Positions 1-9,205 of a stretch of 64,000 nt of DNA are shown here, one piece after another (position 1 is the first letter of the stretch; every line of letters starts with the position of its first letter). The notes under the pieces are model-generated. The model saw nothing but the letters and a program-made list of their open reading frames with translations, ran no database searches and was not told the DNA's origin. A program made the translations under genes and the position numbers. Source of the stretch: an uncultured bacterium (GTDB lineage Bacteria; Bacillota; Clostridia; Lachnospirales; Lachnospiraceae); assembly GCA_948467735.1 (NCBI GenBank), contig CAOKFN010000022.1, positions 1 to 64,000 on the forward strand, written 5' to 3'.

Positions 1-65
1 GCATAAATACTGGGGTTACAGCGATTCATCGTCCATACTACTGCCAAAGACGGGAATATAACATA
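1..65. repeat. dispersed repeat, copy A
   Basis: Bases 1-65 match bases 16876-16940 at roughly four positions in five, in the same orientation, starting with the shared string GCATAAATACTG and continuing through TTACAGCGAT. The second copy lies just past a transposase remnant. This could therefore be the outer end of a related insertion element whose body is left of the window, but that is inference. Bases 66-182 hold nothing recognisable. Confidence 0.6.
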
Positions 66-182
66 ATCCCTTGTTTTTGTCATCTGAATTTATCCGGAAC
101 CAACCGCTTAATCCAATCCGTCGCCAAAGAATAGAATTACCCACTTCCTTTTTCAAAATGCATCGTTTATAATAGACTTTAT

Positions 183-257
183 GATTACAGAGTTCACGCT
201 GCGCTTCCTATTACAGATCTTATGGCTGCGAGGTTCACGCTGCGCTTCCTGTAATCA
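183..257. repeat. short inverted and direct repeat
   Basis: GATTACAG (183-190) and CTGTAATC (250-257) form an inverted pair. Inside them GTTCACGCTGCGCTTCCT occurs twice, at 192-209 and 233-250. A related shorter string (ACTACAGGGTTCGCGAAGC) is at about 13949, downstream of spoIIID. It looks like a dispersed intergenic repeat; function unknown. Confidence 0.55.
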
Positions 258-327
258 AATTCATACGTTCAAAAAACTACAGGCAAAATGAGTATGCCGC
301 TGACCAGACGGCAGAAGGGAGATTGTA

Positions 328-1746
328 ATGTTAGTGAAGACAAAAGCAAAGGCGGGCGTTTTCTCAATCGCACTGAGAGCGTATCTGCCGCAGTTTCCGC
401 AGCTGGTGCCCGAATTTCAAAGCCAATATGAGGCCTTTAAGAAAACGCTTCCGGACACGGTGGAGATCATCGACGGAGGGCTGGTGACGACGAAGGAACA
501 GTCGCAGGCCGCAGGAGACTTATTCCGCGCCGCGGATGTGGACATCGTATTTTTACAGCTGCTTACATACGCCACATCCTATAACATGCTTCCGGCGGTG
601 AAAGACTTGGACGTCCCGGTGGTTCTTGTCAATATCCAGAAGCTGAAAGCCCTTGATTACGAACACACGGATATCGCGTCATGGCTGGGCGAGGGCTATG
701 CCTGCGGCGCCGTGGGCGAGATGGTGGCCGACCTCGAACGGTACGGCAAGAGACATGCGGTGATCACAGGCGTTGTGGAAGGCGGGGATCCGGGCGTGCA
801 GGCGGAGATCGAGGACTGGTGCCGGGCCGCCCAGACCAGAAGAAGATTCAGGGATACCAATATCGCCCAGATTGGACGGCCTTATCCGGGCATGATGGAC
901 CTCTATATCGACGAATCCAACCTGTACAGAAGAATGCACTTATATACCAAGCAGTTCGACTGGGAGAAAATGTGGGTCATTGCAGACAATATCACGGACG
1001 AGGAAGCAATCCGGAAGAAAGCGCAGGAAATCCTAGATACCTTCGATATCGAAGGCGGCGGAACCATTGAAAAAGTATGGGATATGGCAAAATATGTGGT
1101 CGCGTTTGAAAGATGGTGCGAGGACGAGAAGCTGGGGCTGATCGCCTCCCATTACGACGGATTCGCGAAGGGACAGGCGGGCGTGCTCGACAGTATGCTT
1201 ATCCCCGCTTTCTCCATGCTCATCAAGCAGGGGGTTGCCTGCGCGGTGGAGGGCGATATGAAAGTGGCCATGGCCATGAGCATCCTGAAAACGATTTCCG
1301 GAACCGGCCAGCTTGCGGAGATGTACTCCATCGATTTCAACGACGATATTGCCATCATCGGCCACAGCGGCTCCGGCGACGCGGACATTTCCGATAAGAA
1401 ACCCACCATGAAGATCGTTGAGGTGTTCCACGGAAAAACAGGCGGCGGCTACCTGACACAGTTCTATCCCTACACTGGCCCTGTCACTTACCTTGCCATC
1501 ACACAGGACGGGGACGGACACTTTAAGTTCATTGCCGCGGAGGGAATCAATGAGGAAGGGCCGATCCTTTCCTTCGGGGATACCAATATGAGAACCCGGT
1601 TTGCCTGCGGGGCGAGGGAGTTTGTAAACCGCTGGAGCGAGTGCGGCCCCACCCACCATTTTGCCGCCGCAGCCGGCAGGCATATCGATACCCTGCTGAA
1701 AGTGGCAAAAATATTCAATGTGCCGGTGGAGATTGTCACCAGATAA
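328..1746 (+). CDS. L-fucose/L-arabinose isomerase family protein
   Basis: A 472-residue protein of the arabinose/fucose isomerase fold, which interconverts aldoses and ketoses with a divalent metal in the cytoplasm. The family signature is clear at the C terminus (GPTHHFAAAAGRH, near residue 447). A VEGD segment near residue 307 and a GHSGSGD segment near residue 346 correspond to the metal-binding Glu and His of L-arabinose isomerase. It is shorter than classical AraA (about 500 residues) and the second metal Glu is not obvious, so the substrate may differ from arabinose. The start follows AAGGGAG with 6-nt spacing. It stands alone, with no kinase or epimerase next to it, so the pathway cannot be read from context. 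Confidence 0.85.
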   Translation: MLVKTKAKAGVFSIALRAYLPQFPQLVPEFQSQYEAFKKTLPDTVEIIDGGLVTTKEQSQAAGDLFRAADVDIVFLQLLTYATSYNMLPAVKDLDVPVVLVNIQKLKALDYEHTDIASWLGEGYACGAVGEMVADLERYGKRHAVITGVVEGGDPGVQAEIEDWCRAAQTRRRFRDTNIAQIGRPYPGMMDLYIDESNLYRRMHLYTKQFDWEKMWVIADNITDEEAIRKKAQEILDTFDIEGGGTIEKVWDMAKYVVAFERWCEDEKLGLIASHYDGFAKGQAGVLDSMLIPAFSMLIKQGVACAVEGDMKVAMAMSILKTISGTGQLAEMYSIDFNDDIAIIGHSGSGDADISDKKPTMKIVEVFHGKTGGGYLTQFYPYTGPVTYLAITQDGDGHFKFIAAEGINEEGPILSFGDTNMRTRFACGAREFVNRWSECGPTHHFAAAAGRHIDTLLKVAKIFNVPVEIVTR

Positions 1747-1762
1747 TCATGGTTAAAATCAG

Positions 1763-1815
1763 GCCGTGAGAAAAGGCCCGTTTCGTGCCCTCCGCGCAGG
1801 AGAGCGGAGGGTACG
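1763..1815. repeat. direct repeat with hairpin, copy 1
   Basis: A 50-bp repeat beginning GCCGTGAGAAAAGGCCCGTT, also found at 2419-2472. It holds a hairpin with CCCTCCGC/GCGGAGGG arms (1788-1795 and 1804-1811). The two copies bracket the regulator remnant between them. The hairpin lies about 40 bp after the isomerase stop and could attenuate or terminate transcription, but no clear T-run follows. Confidence 0.6.
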
Positions 1816-1911
1816 GAAGAGGCGGCCCGTTTGTCATCTTTTCATGGTCATATCACTCTCTCCCAACGCCTTAACCGCCCATTCCCTGACTGCTTAATAT
1901 CATTATTTTTC

Positions 1912-2388
1912 CTATTCATTCTGATTCTTCCTCACAACATATTTCTGATTTTTACTCTTTGGCTTATCCGGAATCGTCATTGTTAATCTATTTGTATGCA
2001 GTAATCTTTCCATCTCTGCTTTAATGCTTTTTATGGACTTATAGCCCAATAAGTCTATGATTTCCTGCTTGCTTTTCGACTCTGCGCAGACTGCAAGAAT
2101 TCTTTTTTCCTTATCTGTAAGAATATCATCTTGGGTATTTTCTTGGATATTTTCTTGGGCATTTTCTTGGGTATTTCGCAGTCCGCAGAACACGATCATA
2201 ATCTCACTGGAATGAACCTGATATTCCGCCATTTTGTTTCCATTTTCTTTACAGCTCTCTCTGATTTTCTGTATTCCCCGCCCCCATGCTTCTATTATAA
2301 CCCGCACGAAAGAAGGCATTGCAATCAACGGATTATATGGTCTGGAATTATGCCTGCCAAGCAGATTGTCCACTGTCCAGCCCTCCGA
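1912..2388 (-). pseudogene. AlbA_2/RecG-like regulator, C-terminal remnant
   Basis: The reading frame encodes the C-terminal end of the family of putative ATP-dependent helicase/AlbA_2-domain transcriptional regulators. The segment LLGRHNSRPYNPLIA followed by IIEAWGRGI is the typical end of the HATPase_c_4-like domain. It is followed by a Gln/Glu/Asn-rich linker of four-residue repeats and a winged-helix-like tail. The N-terminal AlbA_2 domain is absent. The open frame continues upstream to 2505, but that extension runs through the direct repeat at 2419-2472 and has no homology I recognise. A decayed fragment is the best reading. Confidence 0.65.
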
Positions 2389-2418
2389 AAATACACATTC
2401 ATACTTATTGCAGGCTGA

Positions 2419-2472
2419 GCCGTGAGAAAAGGCCCGTTTCACACCCTCCGGGCAGAAAAGCGGAGGGTGCGG
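2419..2472. repeat. direct repeat with hairpin, copy 2
   Basis: Second copy of the repeat at 1763-1815. The hairpin arms are CCCTCCG (2444-2450) and CGGAGGG (2461-2467). Together the copies flank the truncated regulator, as would be left by insertion or by recombination between short repeats. Confidence 0.6.
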
Positions 2473-2514
2473 GAGCACTCTTCTCCTATAAACTGACACG
2501 CTCAAAATCTTTTA

Positions 2515-4320
2515 TTATAAATAATATTCCGACTGCATCTGAAATAACTGATAATAATATCCTTCCTGCGCCATCAACTCCGCATGGGAGCCGTATTCGC
2601 ATACCCCTTTGTCCCGTATCACCAAAATTTTATCGCAGAAAAGCGCGCTGGATAACCGATGCGAAATAAAGAACGCAGTATTATCGCCTATCAAATCATG
2701 GAATCTTTGGTACAGCTGATATTCAGCCCGCGCATCCATCGCGCTGGCCGGCTCATCCAATATCGTAATCTGCGCATCCGTCTTAAAATAAGTTCTTGCC
2801 AGCGCGATCTTCTGTTGTTCGCCCCCGGAGAATTCTATGCCGTTTTCGTCAAACAGCTTTGTAAGATAAGTATCATACCCATATTCGCATTGTTCAATCC
2901 TATCTGCAATGCCCCCCTTCTCCGCCGCTGCCCGCACGGAATCGAAAGGCGCCTCATCAAAAGAGGAAATGTTTTCCTCCAGTGTAAATGCAAAAAGCTT
3001 ATAATCCTGAAAAATCGGTGCAAACAACGACAAATATTGATCATAGTCATATCGCTTAATATCGATGCCGTTTATAAAAACAGCGCCCTCCGTTGGATCA
3101 TACAGCCGCATAAGCAGTTTCACAAAAGTGCTCTTGCCAGCGCCGTTTTCACCCACAATCGCTATTTTTTCTTTATTGTGAACGGTCAAATTGAAATGCT
3201 GCAGCGCATAGTCGGTCTGCCCCGGATACCGGAAGGAAACGTCACGGAATTCGATGGTATACGAATCGCCCCTCGAAAAACCAATCGGCTCAGTACCGGT
3301 CTTGCGAAATTTACTTTCCATCCCAAGAAATCTATTATAATAGTCGATATATTTTGCCGTTTCCGAATATCCGACCAGAACCGATGATATTTTTTGAAAG
3401 TAGGACCGGAACAAGATAATATTGCTGACGGCCAGCGAAAAAGTACCAATGGAAAGAGTATGCTGTAAAACAGAATATCCCAGCACTGCGTATATGATAA
3501 AATCAATGCCGTGAGAATTCAGCAGACTCAAAAAGCCCTGTATATTGGCGCAGCATTTCTTTACGCGCTGGGTTTTAAGCCTATCTTGAATATATGCCTC
3601 TGCTTTCGCCTTCATGGGATGTCCCATCTGAAATATCCGGATATCCTTAGCGGCTGCCTCCCCCACAGCAGTTTCTTCAAAATATTTGATATATCTGTCA
3701 AGCAAAATAATTTTACCATCCAATTTTGTCTGAATGGAAATAAAAATCATGGACAGAAATGAATTCAGCAGCAATCCGAGCAAAACGGCCGCCGCCAAAA
3801 GAATATGAATATGCAGCAGCAGGATACACGAAATAATAAATACTATCAAGGAAGAGAACAGCGAAACGAAATTCCATACGGCACCGCTCAGCTTTCGCTT
3901 AATAAACACACCAACGAAGCTCTGCAATTCCTGCGTTTCCTTTTCGGCAAGCAGTTCATAGTCCATCTCCATGCTCTTTTTGTGAAACGCATTGTAGAGC
4001 CTGCCCACAAGCAGGGAGGTACGTCCGGGGCGGATGCTGTTAAAGTATGATTTCAGAACGCTGATCAATAGCCCTGCTAAAATAAGGGCGGCACATATCA
4101 CGGCAAACTGCGAAAACGGCGTGCCGCCTTCCAGCGCGTCAAAGGCGTATTTCACGAGAAAAGCAGACGGATACGGCATCAGCGCAAAGCATATGGTTTC
4201 ACAAAGCAGGTAAAATAAATACAATTTATCCGTTTGATATACCAGCCGAAACAGTTTTGGCACATATCGAAACGCAGATATGAATTCTTTGATTTTTTTC
4301 GTAAGGATGCGAAGCTTCAT
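2515..4320 (-). CDS. ABC transporter, fused permease/ATPase half-transporter
   Basis: A 601-residue half-transporter with an N-terminal six-helix exporter membrane domain and a C-terminal nucleotide-binding domain. Visible motifs are Walker A (GENGAGKST), the signature FSGGEQQKIALART, Walker B (ITILDEPASAMDA) and the switch His in FFISHRLSSA. It probably pairs with the next gene upstream (4527-6314) as a heterodimeric exporter, since the two lie in tandem on the same strand. I start at ATG 4320 (protein MKLRIL...), preceded by AAAAGGG. The frame is open to 4434, but the extra 38 residues look like noncoding sequence. The cargo (peptide, lipid or drug) cannot be told. Confidence 0.88.
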   Translation of the reverse strand: MKLRILTKKIKEFISAFRYVPKLFRLVYQTDKLYLFYLLCETICFALMPYPSAFLVKYAFDALEGGTPFSQFAVICAALILAGLLISVLKSYFNSIRPGRTSLLVGRLYNAFHKKSMEMDYELLAEKETQELQSFVGVFIKRKLSGAVWNFVSLFSSLIVFIISCILLLHIHILLAAAVLLGLLLNSFLSMIFISIQTKLDGKIILLDRYIKYFEETAVGEAAAKDIRIFQMGHPMKAKAEAYIQDRLKTQRVKKCCANIQGFLSLLNSHGIDFIIYAVLGYSVLQHTLSIGTFSLAVSNIILFRSYFQKISSVLVGYSETAKYIDYYNRFLGMESKFRKTGTEPIGFSRGDSYTIEFRDVSFRYPGQTDYALQHFNLTVHNKEKIAIVGENGAGKSTFVKLLMRLYDPTEGAVFINGIDIKRYDYDQYLSLFAPIFQDYKLFAFTLEENISSFDEAPFDSVRAAAEKGGIADRIEQCEYGYDTYLTKLFDENGIEFSGGEQQKIALARTYFKTDAQITILDEPASAMDARAEYQLYQRFHDLIGDNTAFFISHRLSSALFCDKILVIRDKGVCEYGSHAELMAQEGYYYQLFQMQSEYYL

Positions 4321-4488
4321 TTTTATACCCTTTTCAAAATTTAGAAGTTTCCTTCCAAACTTATACCCCTTGGCTTTATACTGACGGCCGCTAAAATTTG
4401 CCAAGCAGCCCGACTCACAAGCGGAAAGCCTCATGAACTGACGGCAAATCTGACCGCCCGTGAGTATATCGTGAACGTGCCGCCGTAA

Positions 4489-4543
4489 CTCAGGCGGTTG
4501 TTTGTTCGTGAGTGTGCAGCCGCAGCTCAGGCGGTTGTTTGTT
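4489..4543. repeat. two-copy tandem repeat at a gene end
   Basis: CTCAGGCGGTTGTTTGTT occurs at 4489-4506 and 4526-4543, 37 bp apart. The right copy contains the stop codon of the upstream ABC gene (4527-4529), so the 3' end of that gene has been duplicated into the spacer. Confidence 0.6.
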
Positions 4544-6314
4544 TTTGATACAGACCCGCTTGGAGCGAATATAATTCACTATATAGGCCGTTCCTTTCCA
4601 TGAGCTCGTCATGGGTTCCGTATTCCAGAATTTCGCCGTCTTGGAATACAGCGATTTTATCCGAAAATTTCGTGCTTGACATTCGATGAGAAATGTATAC
4701 TGCCGTTTTATTTTTTGAAATACGCTGAAAGTTTGCGTATATCTCATGTTCCGCTTTCGGGTCGAGAGCGGATGTCGGTTCATCCAAAACCAAAATAGGG
4801 GCATCCTTGTAAATTGCACGCGAAATGGCCAAACGCTGCATCTCCCCGCCCGAAAATTCAACGCCCTTTTTATCAAAGATACGATATAATTGGGTGTTTT
4901 CTTTTTCGCATGCGCCATCGACCTTGGCAAGCATATTCGTTTGTGCCAACGCCTGCTGCATCCGGCCCGCATCTTTCTGGTGCATGGAACAAATATTATC
5001 GGATATAGACATGGCAAAAAGCATATAATCCTGAAATACCGCGGAAATCTGACTCATATATTCCTGCGGTTCCATCGTGGATATATCCACGCCATTGAAA
5101 AGTATCCGTCCTTTGGTCGGCTTGTATAAGCCGCACAGAAGTTTCGCAAAAGTACTTTTGCCTGCGCCGTTCTCACCGACGATCAACAAGGTCTCTCCGG
5201 CATGGAGCGTTATATTGATGTTCTTCAACGTATCCTGTGCCGCATTAGGATAGCGGAAGAAAACATTTTCAAATTGAATGGCCGCCTTAGAGACCGCAGC
5301 CGATTCAGGCCGGGCGTCCGGCAGATACACCTTTTGTTCCATGAATGTAAAAAGCTTGTCCAAATATTCTGTATTGACGATAAACTCTGTCATCGTGTAT
5401 ATAATGTCATCTACGGAAGATTTTAGCTGCCGCAGGGCATTGATATATAACGAAAACTGCCCTAAGGAAATAGCAGCGCTCACCAAAACCTGATACCCGT
5501 AAAAAAGATACATGCAGATATCCAATACTGCATTAACGGCATAAGCGGCAGCGGCAGAAGGACTGCGCTCCTTTCTTCTGCTTTCACGGGCACGAAAAAG
5601 AAGCCGCTCCACTTCATCCATGCGCTCATGAAAACGATCCTTTAAATGAAACATCCGAATCTCTTTTGCAAAGGAAAAATCCGAGCTAATGCTCTGCAAG
5701 TAGGAAGATTTTCTTCGGTATTCTACCTCTTCCTTGGTATCGGTAAAGTTATGCCGTGCATTTAAGTAATCATTATATAGGTTGAGCGCCGCAGAAACAG
5801 CCAAAACAATTAAAATAGCCAATGAGGATTCCGATATGATATAAATTACGCCGCTGACAATGAGGATACAAGATAACATTTTGCGCAGACTTTGAATAAA
5901 CATATCCAAACAGTCCCGCTCCAATGCCGCAATGGCAAATGTTTTACTTTCCAAAAAAGATTTGCTCTGAATATTGCAATAATCCGTATCCATGCAGATA
6001 TCATTGATCCGCATTCGGATATCCGAATAGAACCTTCCCTTAACGTATTGCAGCTTATGATTCGCAAGCATTGAAAAAACGGCAATGACTATCATAATCG
6101 CCAGAATGCCAATCATAATATTCAAATACTCTCTAAAAGTGGTTTCACCGACAAGACAATCAACAGAATAGGAAGTCAAATACATTGCAGGAAATATCTT
6201 AACGGAATCAAGTATAATACTCAAGATAGTTAAAACGAGATATTCCTTATCTTTTTTCCAAATAAAGCGGATCGTTTTATTTGAATATATCAAAAGCGCT
6301 TTGATCTTTTTCAT
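4527..6314 (-). CDS. ABC transporter, fused permease/ATPase half-transporter
   Basis: A 595-residue exporter half-transporter: a six-helix membrane domain over about residues 20-310, then an ATPase domain with Walker A (GENGAGKST), signature FSGGEMQRLAISRA, Walker B (ILVLDEPTSALDP) and H-loop (VYISHRMSS). The start is preceded by AAGGATGAAGGAAA. It is the first gene of the pair with 2515-4320 and the likely heterodimer partner. Both sites look canonical at the Walker B glutamate region, so neither is an obvious degenerate half. Substrate unknown. Confidence 0.88.
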   Translation of the reverse strand: MKKIKALLIYSNKTIRFIWKKDKEYLVLTILSIILDSVKIFPAMYLTSYSVDCLVGETTFREYLNIMIGILAIMIVIAVFSMLANHKLQYVKGRFYSDIRMRINDICMDTDYCNIQSKSFLESKTFAIAALERDCLDMFIQSLRKMLSCILIVSGVIYIISESSLAILIVLAVSAALNLYNDYLNARHNFTDTKEEVEYRRKSSYLQSISSDFSFAKEIRMFHLKDRFHERMDEVERLLFRARESRRKERSPSAAAAYAVNAVLDICMYLFYGYQVLVSAAISLGQFSLYINALRQLKSSVDDIIYTMTEFIVNTEYLDKLFTFMEQKVYLPDARPESAAVSKAAIQFENVFFRYPNAAQDTLKNINITLHAGETLLIVGENGAGKSTFAKLLCGLYKPTKGRILFNGVDISTMEPQEYMSQISAVFQDYMLFAMSISDNICSMHQKDAGRMQQALAQTNMLAKVDGACEKENTQLYRIFDKKGVEFSGGEMQRLAISRAIYKDAPILVLDEPTSALDPKAEHEIYANFQRISKNKTAVYISHRMSSTKFSDKIAVFQDGEILEYGTHDELMERNGLYSELYSLQAGLYQKQTTA

Positions 6315-6506
6315 TTTCCTTCATCCTTCGACTTATCCATGGGTCACATATCAGCGCGGAAGCATTGATGACGTTTCCGGCTATAAGGAATGCAAGCCAT
6401 GGCAGAACGCCTCCTGCATGCAAGTCCACTCAAATCCCTTGCGGCATTCGCCAATATGCCAAGGCCAGCCTATGGCTTGCCTTGCAGGCACGGCCCAAAG
6501 CCGGGA

Positions 6507-6546
6507 GAGCAGACATTGCTCATTGCTCAGCGGACAATGTCTGCTC
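6507..6546. repeat. inverted repeat downstream of galE
   Basis: GAGCAGACATTG (6507-6518) and CAATGTCTGCTC (6535-6546) form a perfect 12-bp stem with a 16-nt loop. It lies just past the galE stop on the minus strand. There is no T-run, so it is a weak terminator candidate at best. Confidence 0.5.
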
Positions 6547-6569
6547 TGCGGGCAATCCTGCCCCGCCGC

Positions 6570-7586
6570 TCAGTCCTCATACCCATTGGGATTATTCTTC
6601 TGCCATCTCCAAGAATCCTCGCACATTTCCCGAATGCCGTACCGGGCCTCCCATCCAAGCTCTTTCTTTGCAAGCCCCGCGTCCGCATAGCATACCGCGA
6701 TATCCCCGGCCCGCCTTTCCTTGATGACATAGGGAATCTTTACCCCCGTGGCCTCCTCAAAATTCTTCACAATATCCAGCACGCTGTATCCTGTGCCCGT
6801 ACCCAGATTATAAATCTTCAAGCCCGCTTTTTCCTCAATCTTTTTCAAGGCCTTCACATGGCCTATGGCCAGATCCACCACATGGATGTAATCCCGCACG
6901 CCGGTTCCGTCATGGGTGTCATAATCATTGCCGAACACGCCCAGCTCAGGAAGCTTTCCCACCGCCACCTGCGTGATATAGGGCATCAAATTATTGGGAA
7001 TGCCGTTGGGATTCTCCCCCATGGTGCCGCTCTTATGAGCGCCGATGGGATTGAAATAGCGAAGCAGAATCACATTCCACTCCGGGTCAGCCTTCTGAAT
7101 ATCCGCCAGAATCTGTTCCAGCATGGATTTTGTCCAGCCGTAAGGGTTCGTACACTGCCCCTTGGGGCATTCCTCCGTGATGGGAATCATGGCCGGACTG
7201 CCGTACACCGTGGCGCTGGAAGAAAATATAATATTCTTTACCCCGTGCTTCCTCATCACATCCACCAGCGTAAGCGTGCCCGCAATATTATTTTCATAAT
7301 ACTCCCAAGGCTTCCTCACGGATTCTCCCACCGCTTTCAGCCCCGCAAAATGAATCACCGCGTCAATTTCCTCTTTCGAGAAAATATCCTCCAGCGCGTC
7401 CCTGTCCAGAATATCCGCCTGATAAAACGGAACCGGCCTGCCTGTAATCGCCGCCGCCCTCTTTAGGGATTTCTCGCTGGAATTGCTCAAATTATCCAAT
7501 ACCGCAACATCATATCCCGCCTGCTGCAGTTCCACCACCGTATGGCTGCCGATAAAACCAGCGCCGCCCGTAACCAAAATTTTCAT
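6570..7586 (-). CDS. galE: UDP-glucose 4-epimerase
   Basis: Interconverts UDP-glucose and UDP-galactose using bound NAD (Leloir pathway and sugar-nucleotide supply). The 338-residue length equals the E. coli enzyme. The N terminus has the Rossmann GGAGFIGS motif, and the SSSATVYG and YGWTKSMLEQ segments carry the catalytic Ser/Tyr/Lys. An in-frame ORF extends upstream to 7829, but that part is only a tandem repeat array. I start at ATG 7586, where the protein begins MKILVTGGAGF; GAGG lies 5 nt upstream. Confidence 0.95.
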   Translation of the reverse strand: MKILVTGGAGFIGSHTVVELQQAGYDVAVLDNLSNSSEKSLKRAAAITGRPVPFYQADILDRDALEDIFSKEEIDAVIHFAGLKAVGESVRKPWEYYENNIAGTLTLVDVMRKHGVKNIIFSSSATVYGSPAMIPITEECPKGQCTNPYGWTKSMLEQILADIQKADPEWNVILLRYFNPIGAHKSGTMGENPNGIPNNLMPYITQVAVGKLPELGVFGNDYDTHDGTGVRDYIHVVDLAIGHVKALKKIEEKAGLKIYNLGTGTGYSVLDIVKNFEEATGVKIPYVIKERRAGDIAVCYADAGLAKKELGWEARYGIREMCEDSWRWQKNNPNGYED

Positions 7587-7599
7587 CGCACCCTCTTTT

Positions 7600-7834
7600 C
7601 CGTACAGCCCTCCGTCCGCTGCGCCGTACTCACCTTTTCCATACAGCCCTCCGTCCGCTGCGCCGTACTCACCTTTTCCGTACAGCCCTCCGTCCGCTGC
7701 GCCGTACTCACTTTTTCCGTACAGCCCTCCGTCCGCTGCACCGTACTCACCTTTTCGGTACAGCCCTCCATCCGCTGCGCCGTACTCACTTTTTTCCGTA
7801 CAGCCCTCCGTCCGCTGCGCCGTACTCACTTTTT
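7600..7834. repeat. 39-bp tandem repeat array upstream of galE
   Basis: Six copies of a 39-bp unit begin at about 7600, 7639, 7678, 7717, 7756 and 7796. The fifth and sixth differ by a one-base slip. Read on the minus strand the array is open in two frames, one of them in frame with galE (13-residue unit GEYGAADGGLYGK). Each unit carries GGAGG and a GTG. This is a minisatellite sitting in the galE leader; copy number is likely to vary. Confidence 0.9.
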
Positions 7835-8131
7835 GTTTTCCGCTATACTCACGATCGCCTAAGCCTGCGCTATGCTGATAAGCGCTTGGGCCTGCCGCCA
7901 GCTTGCCGCCGTTCCCGCTCGCGAGCCGGGAATCACGGCAGCTTTGACGAACACGAGTATAAATTAAGAATAGACGAATTCCCCCGCTTTCTCAATACTT
8001 ATTTGTTATGGGAAACTGTCAAAATGTTAATACGTTCCGTCAAACACAGTCTGCTGCCCCGCCGGATGCCGCCCTGATAGATACGCTCCGCCAGACTTCC
8101 GAACGATTTTGCTTCCCTGCCAGTATCGCCC
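7835..8131. other. intergenic region, no gene seen
   Basis: About 300 bp between the galE leader repeats and the next minus-strand gene. On the minus strand TTGACA (8017-8022 region) is followed 16 nt later by TAAGTA, a weak promoter candidate for galE. Nothing else is recognisable. Confidence 0.35.
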
Positions 8132-9178
8132 TCACAGCTCCAGCCCGGCAAAAAAATCCTCCGCGCAGGTCCATCCCTCCCTAAGCCTCATAAAATATGC
8201 TTTTAATTCCGGATATTTATCCCCGATGTCCAGAAGTATTTCATCAAAATTGTTCTCGTCCATACAGCCAAGCTTGGCAAACAGCTCATAATATTCCCTG
8301 TCATCGCCGTGTTCTTCCAGCAGAACCAGCCATGCCTCCTCTTTCTCCCGCCCCTTGGTATGACGGCGCAGGTAATCCTCCAGTTCCGCCCTGCACGCCG
8401 CCGAAAGCCCCGAAGGATACAACAGGCGCAGAAATGCAAGCCTGACCTTTTCCCTCCGTCTGCCGCTGGTAAAGGCTTCCAAATCCGTACTGCCATAATC
8501 CTCCTCACCGCACAGCACCTGTTTGGAATACCCCTCCTGATCAGGAGTGTGAAGAATTGCCAAGGCTCTGGCGTCCCATTTTACCAGCCATTCCCTGCTC
8601 CCCGCTTCCCGGAGATTCAGAAGGTAATAAGCGTCCATGGACCTCACTGCCGCTGCCAAAAGCTGCGGGATACCCTCCGCCGCATATTCCCTGTGTTTCC
8701 CCGCTTCATTTCCTGCCGCGCATTTTCCGCATTCTCCCGCTTCGCTTTCTGCCGCGCATTCCCCGCGTTCTCCCGCTTCGCTTTCCGCCGCGCATTCTCC
8801 GCGTTCTCCCGCTTCGCTTTCCGCCGCGCACTCCCTAATCTCTATCCGCTCCAATCTCTCGCATTCCTTAAATACCGCCCTCCCAAACCGAATATCCCGC
8901 CTTGGAAACGACGCCGACAAAAGCCCGCTGCAGTGGGCAAAGGCCCAGTCTCCCACTTCCTCCAGCGTATCGGGAAGCACAATGCGGCGCAGATTTTTCC
9001 TGCTCAAAAACGCCTTCTTCTCTATCCCCGCAGTGGGACAGCCATCCATCCAAGGCGGCGCCTCCGCCTGTCCCCCATGCCCCCGATATCCCGTAACATA
9101 CGCCTTCCCGCCCTCAATTCTATAATTCAGACGGCCTCCCACCGTCTCCCATTCCTTCTCCTGCATCTCGCTTTCCAT
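8132..9178 (-). CDS. BspA-type leucine-rich repeat protein with tandem insert
   Basis: A 348-residue protein. The first 115 residues contain LRR_5/BspA-like repeats (for example KNLRRIVLPDTLEEVGDWAFAHC... and a following FGRAVFKECERLERIEI). No signal peptide is visible, so it is probably cytoplasmic. A 12-residue repeat (ECAAESEAGERG type) then occurs four times, at nt 8684-8833. The remaining 180 residues are charged and helical, with no family I recognise. It lies 27 bp downstream of the MoxR gene on the same strand, so it may belong to that operon. Confidence 0.6.
   Translation of the reverse strand: MESEMQEKEWETVGGRLNYRIEGGKAYVTGYRGHGGQAEAPPWMDGCPTAGIEKKAFLSRKNLRRIVLPDTLEEVGDWAFAHCSGLLSASFPRRDIRFGRAVFKECERLERIEIRECAAESEAGERGECAAESEAGERGECAAESEAGECGKCAAGNEAGKHREYAAEGIPQLLAAAVRSMDAYYLLNLREAGSREWLVKWDARALAILHTPDQEGYSKQVLCGEEDYGSTDLEAFTSGRRREKVRLAFLRLLYPSGLSAACRAELEDYLRRHTKGREKEEAWLVLLEEHGDDREYYELFAKLGCMDENNFDEILLDIGDKYPELKAYFMRLREGWTCAEDFFAGLEL
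8684..8833. repeat. 36-bp in-frame tandem repeat
   Basis: Four 36-bp copies inside the LRR gene encode ECAAESEAGERG-like units; the last is degenerate. The insert lies between the LRR part and the C-terminal part and keeps the frame open. Confidence 0.85.
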
Positions 9179-9205
9179 CCCTTGTTATCCCAAATTTTCG
9201 CCGCC

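Noticed and set aside
7587..7829. N-terminal extension of GalE by 81 residues
   Set aside because: It is only the tandem repeat array; the conserved protein starts at MKILVTGG with its own ribosome binding site.
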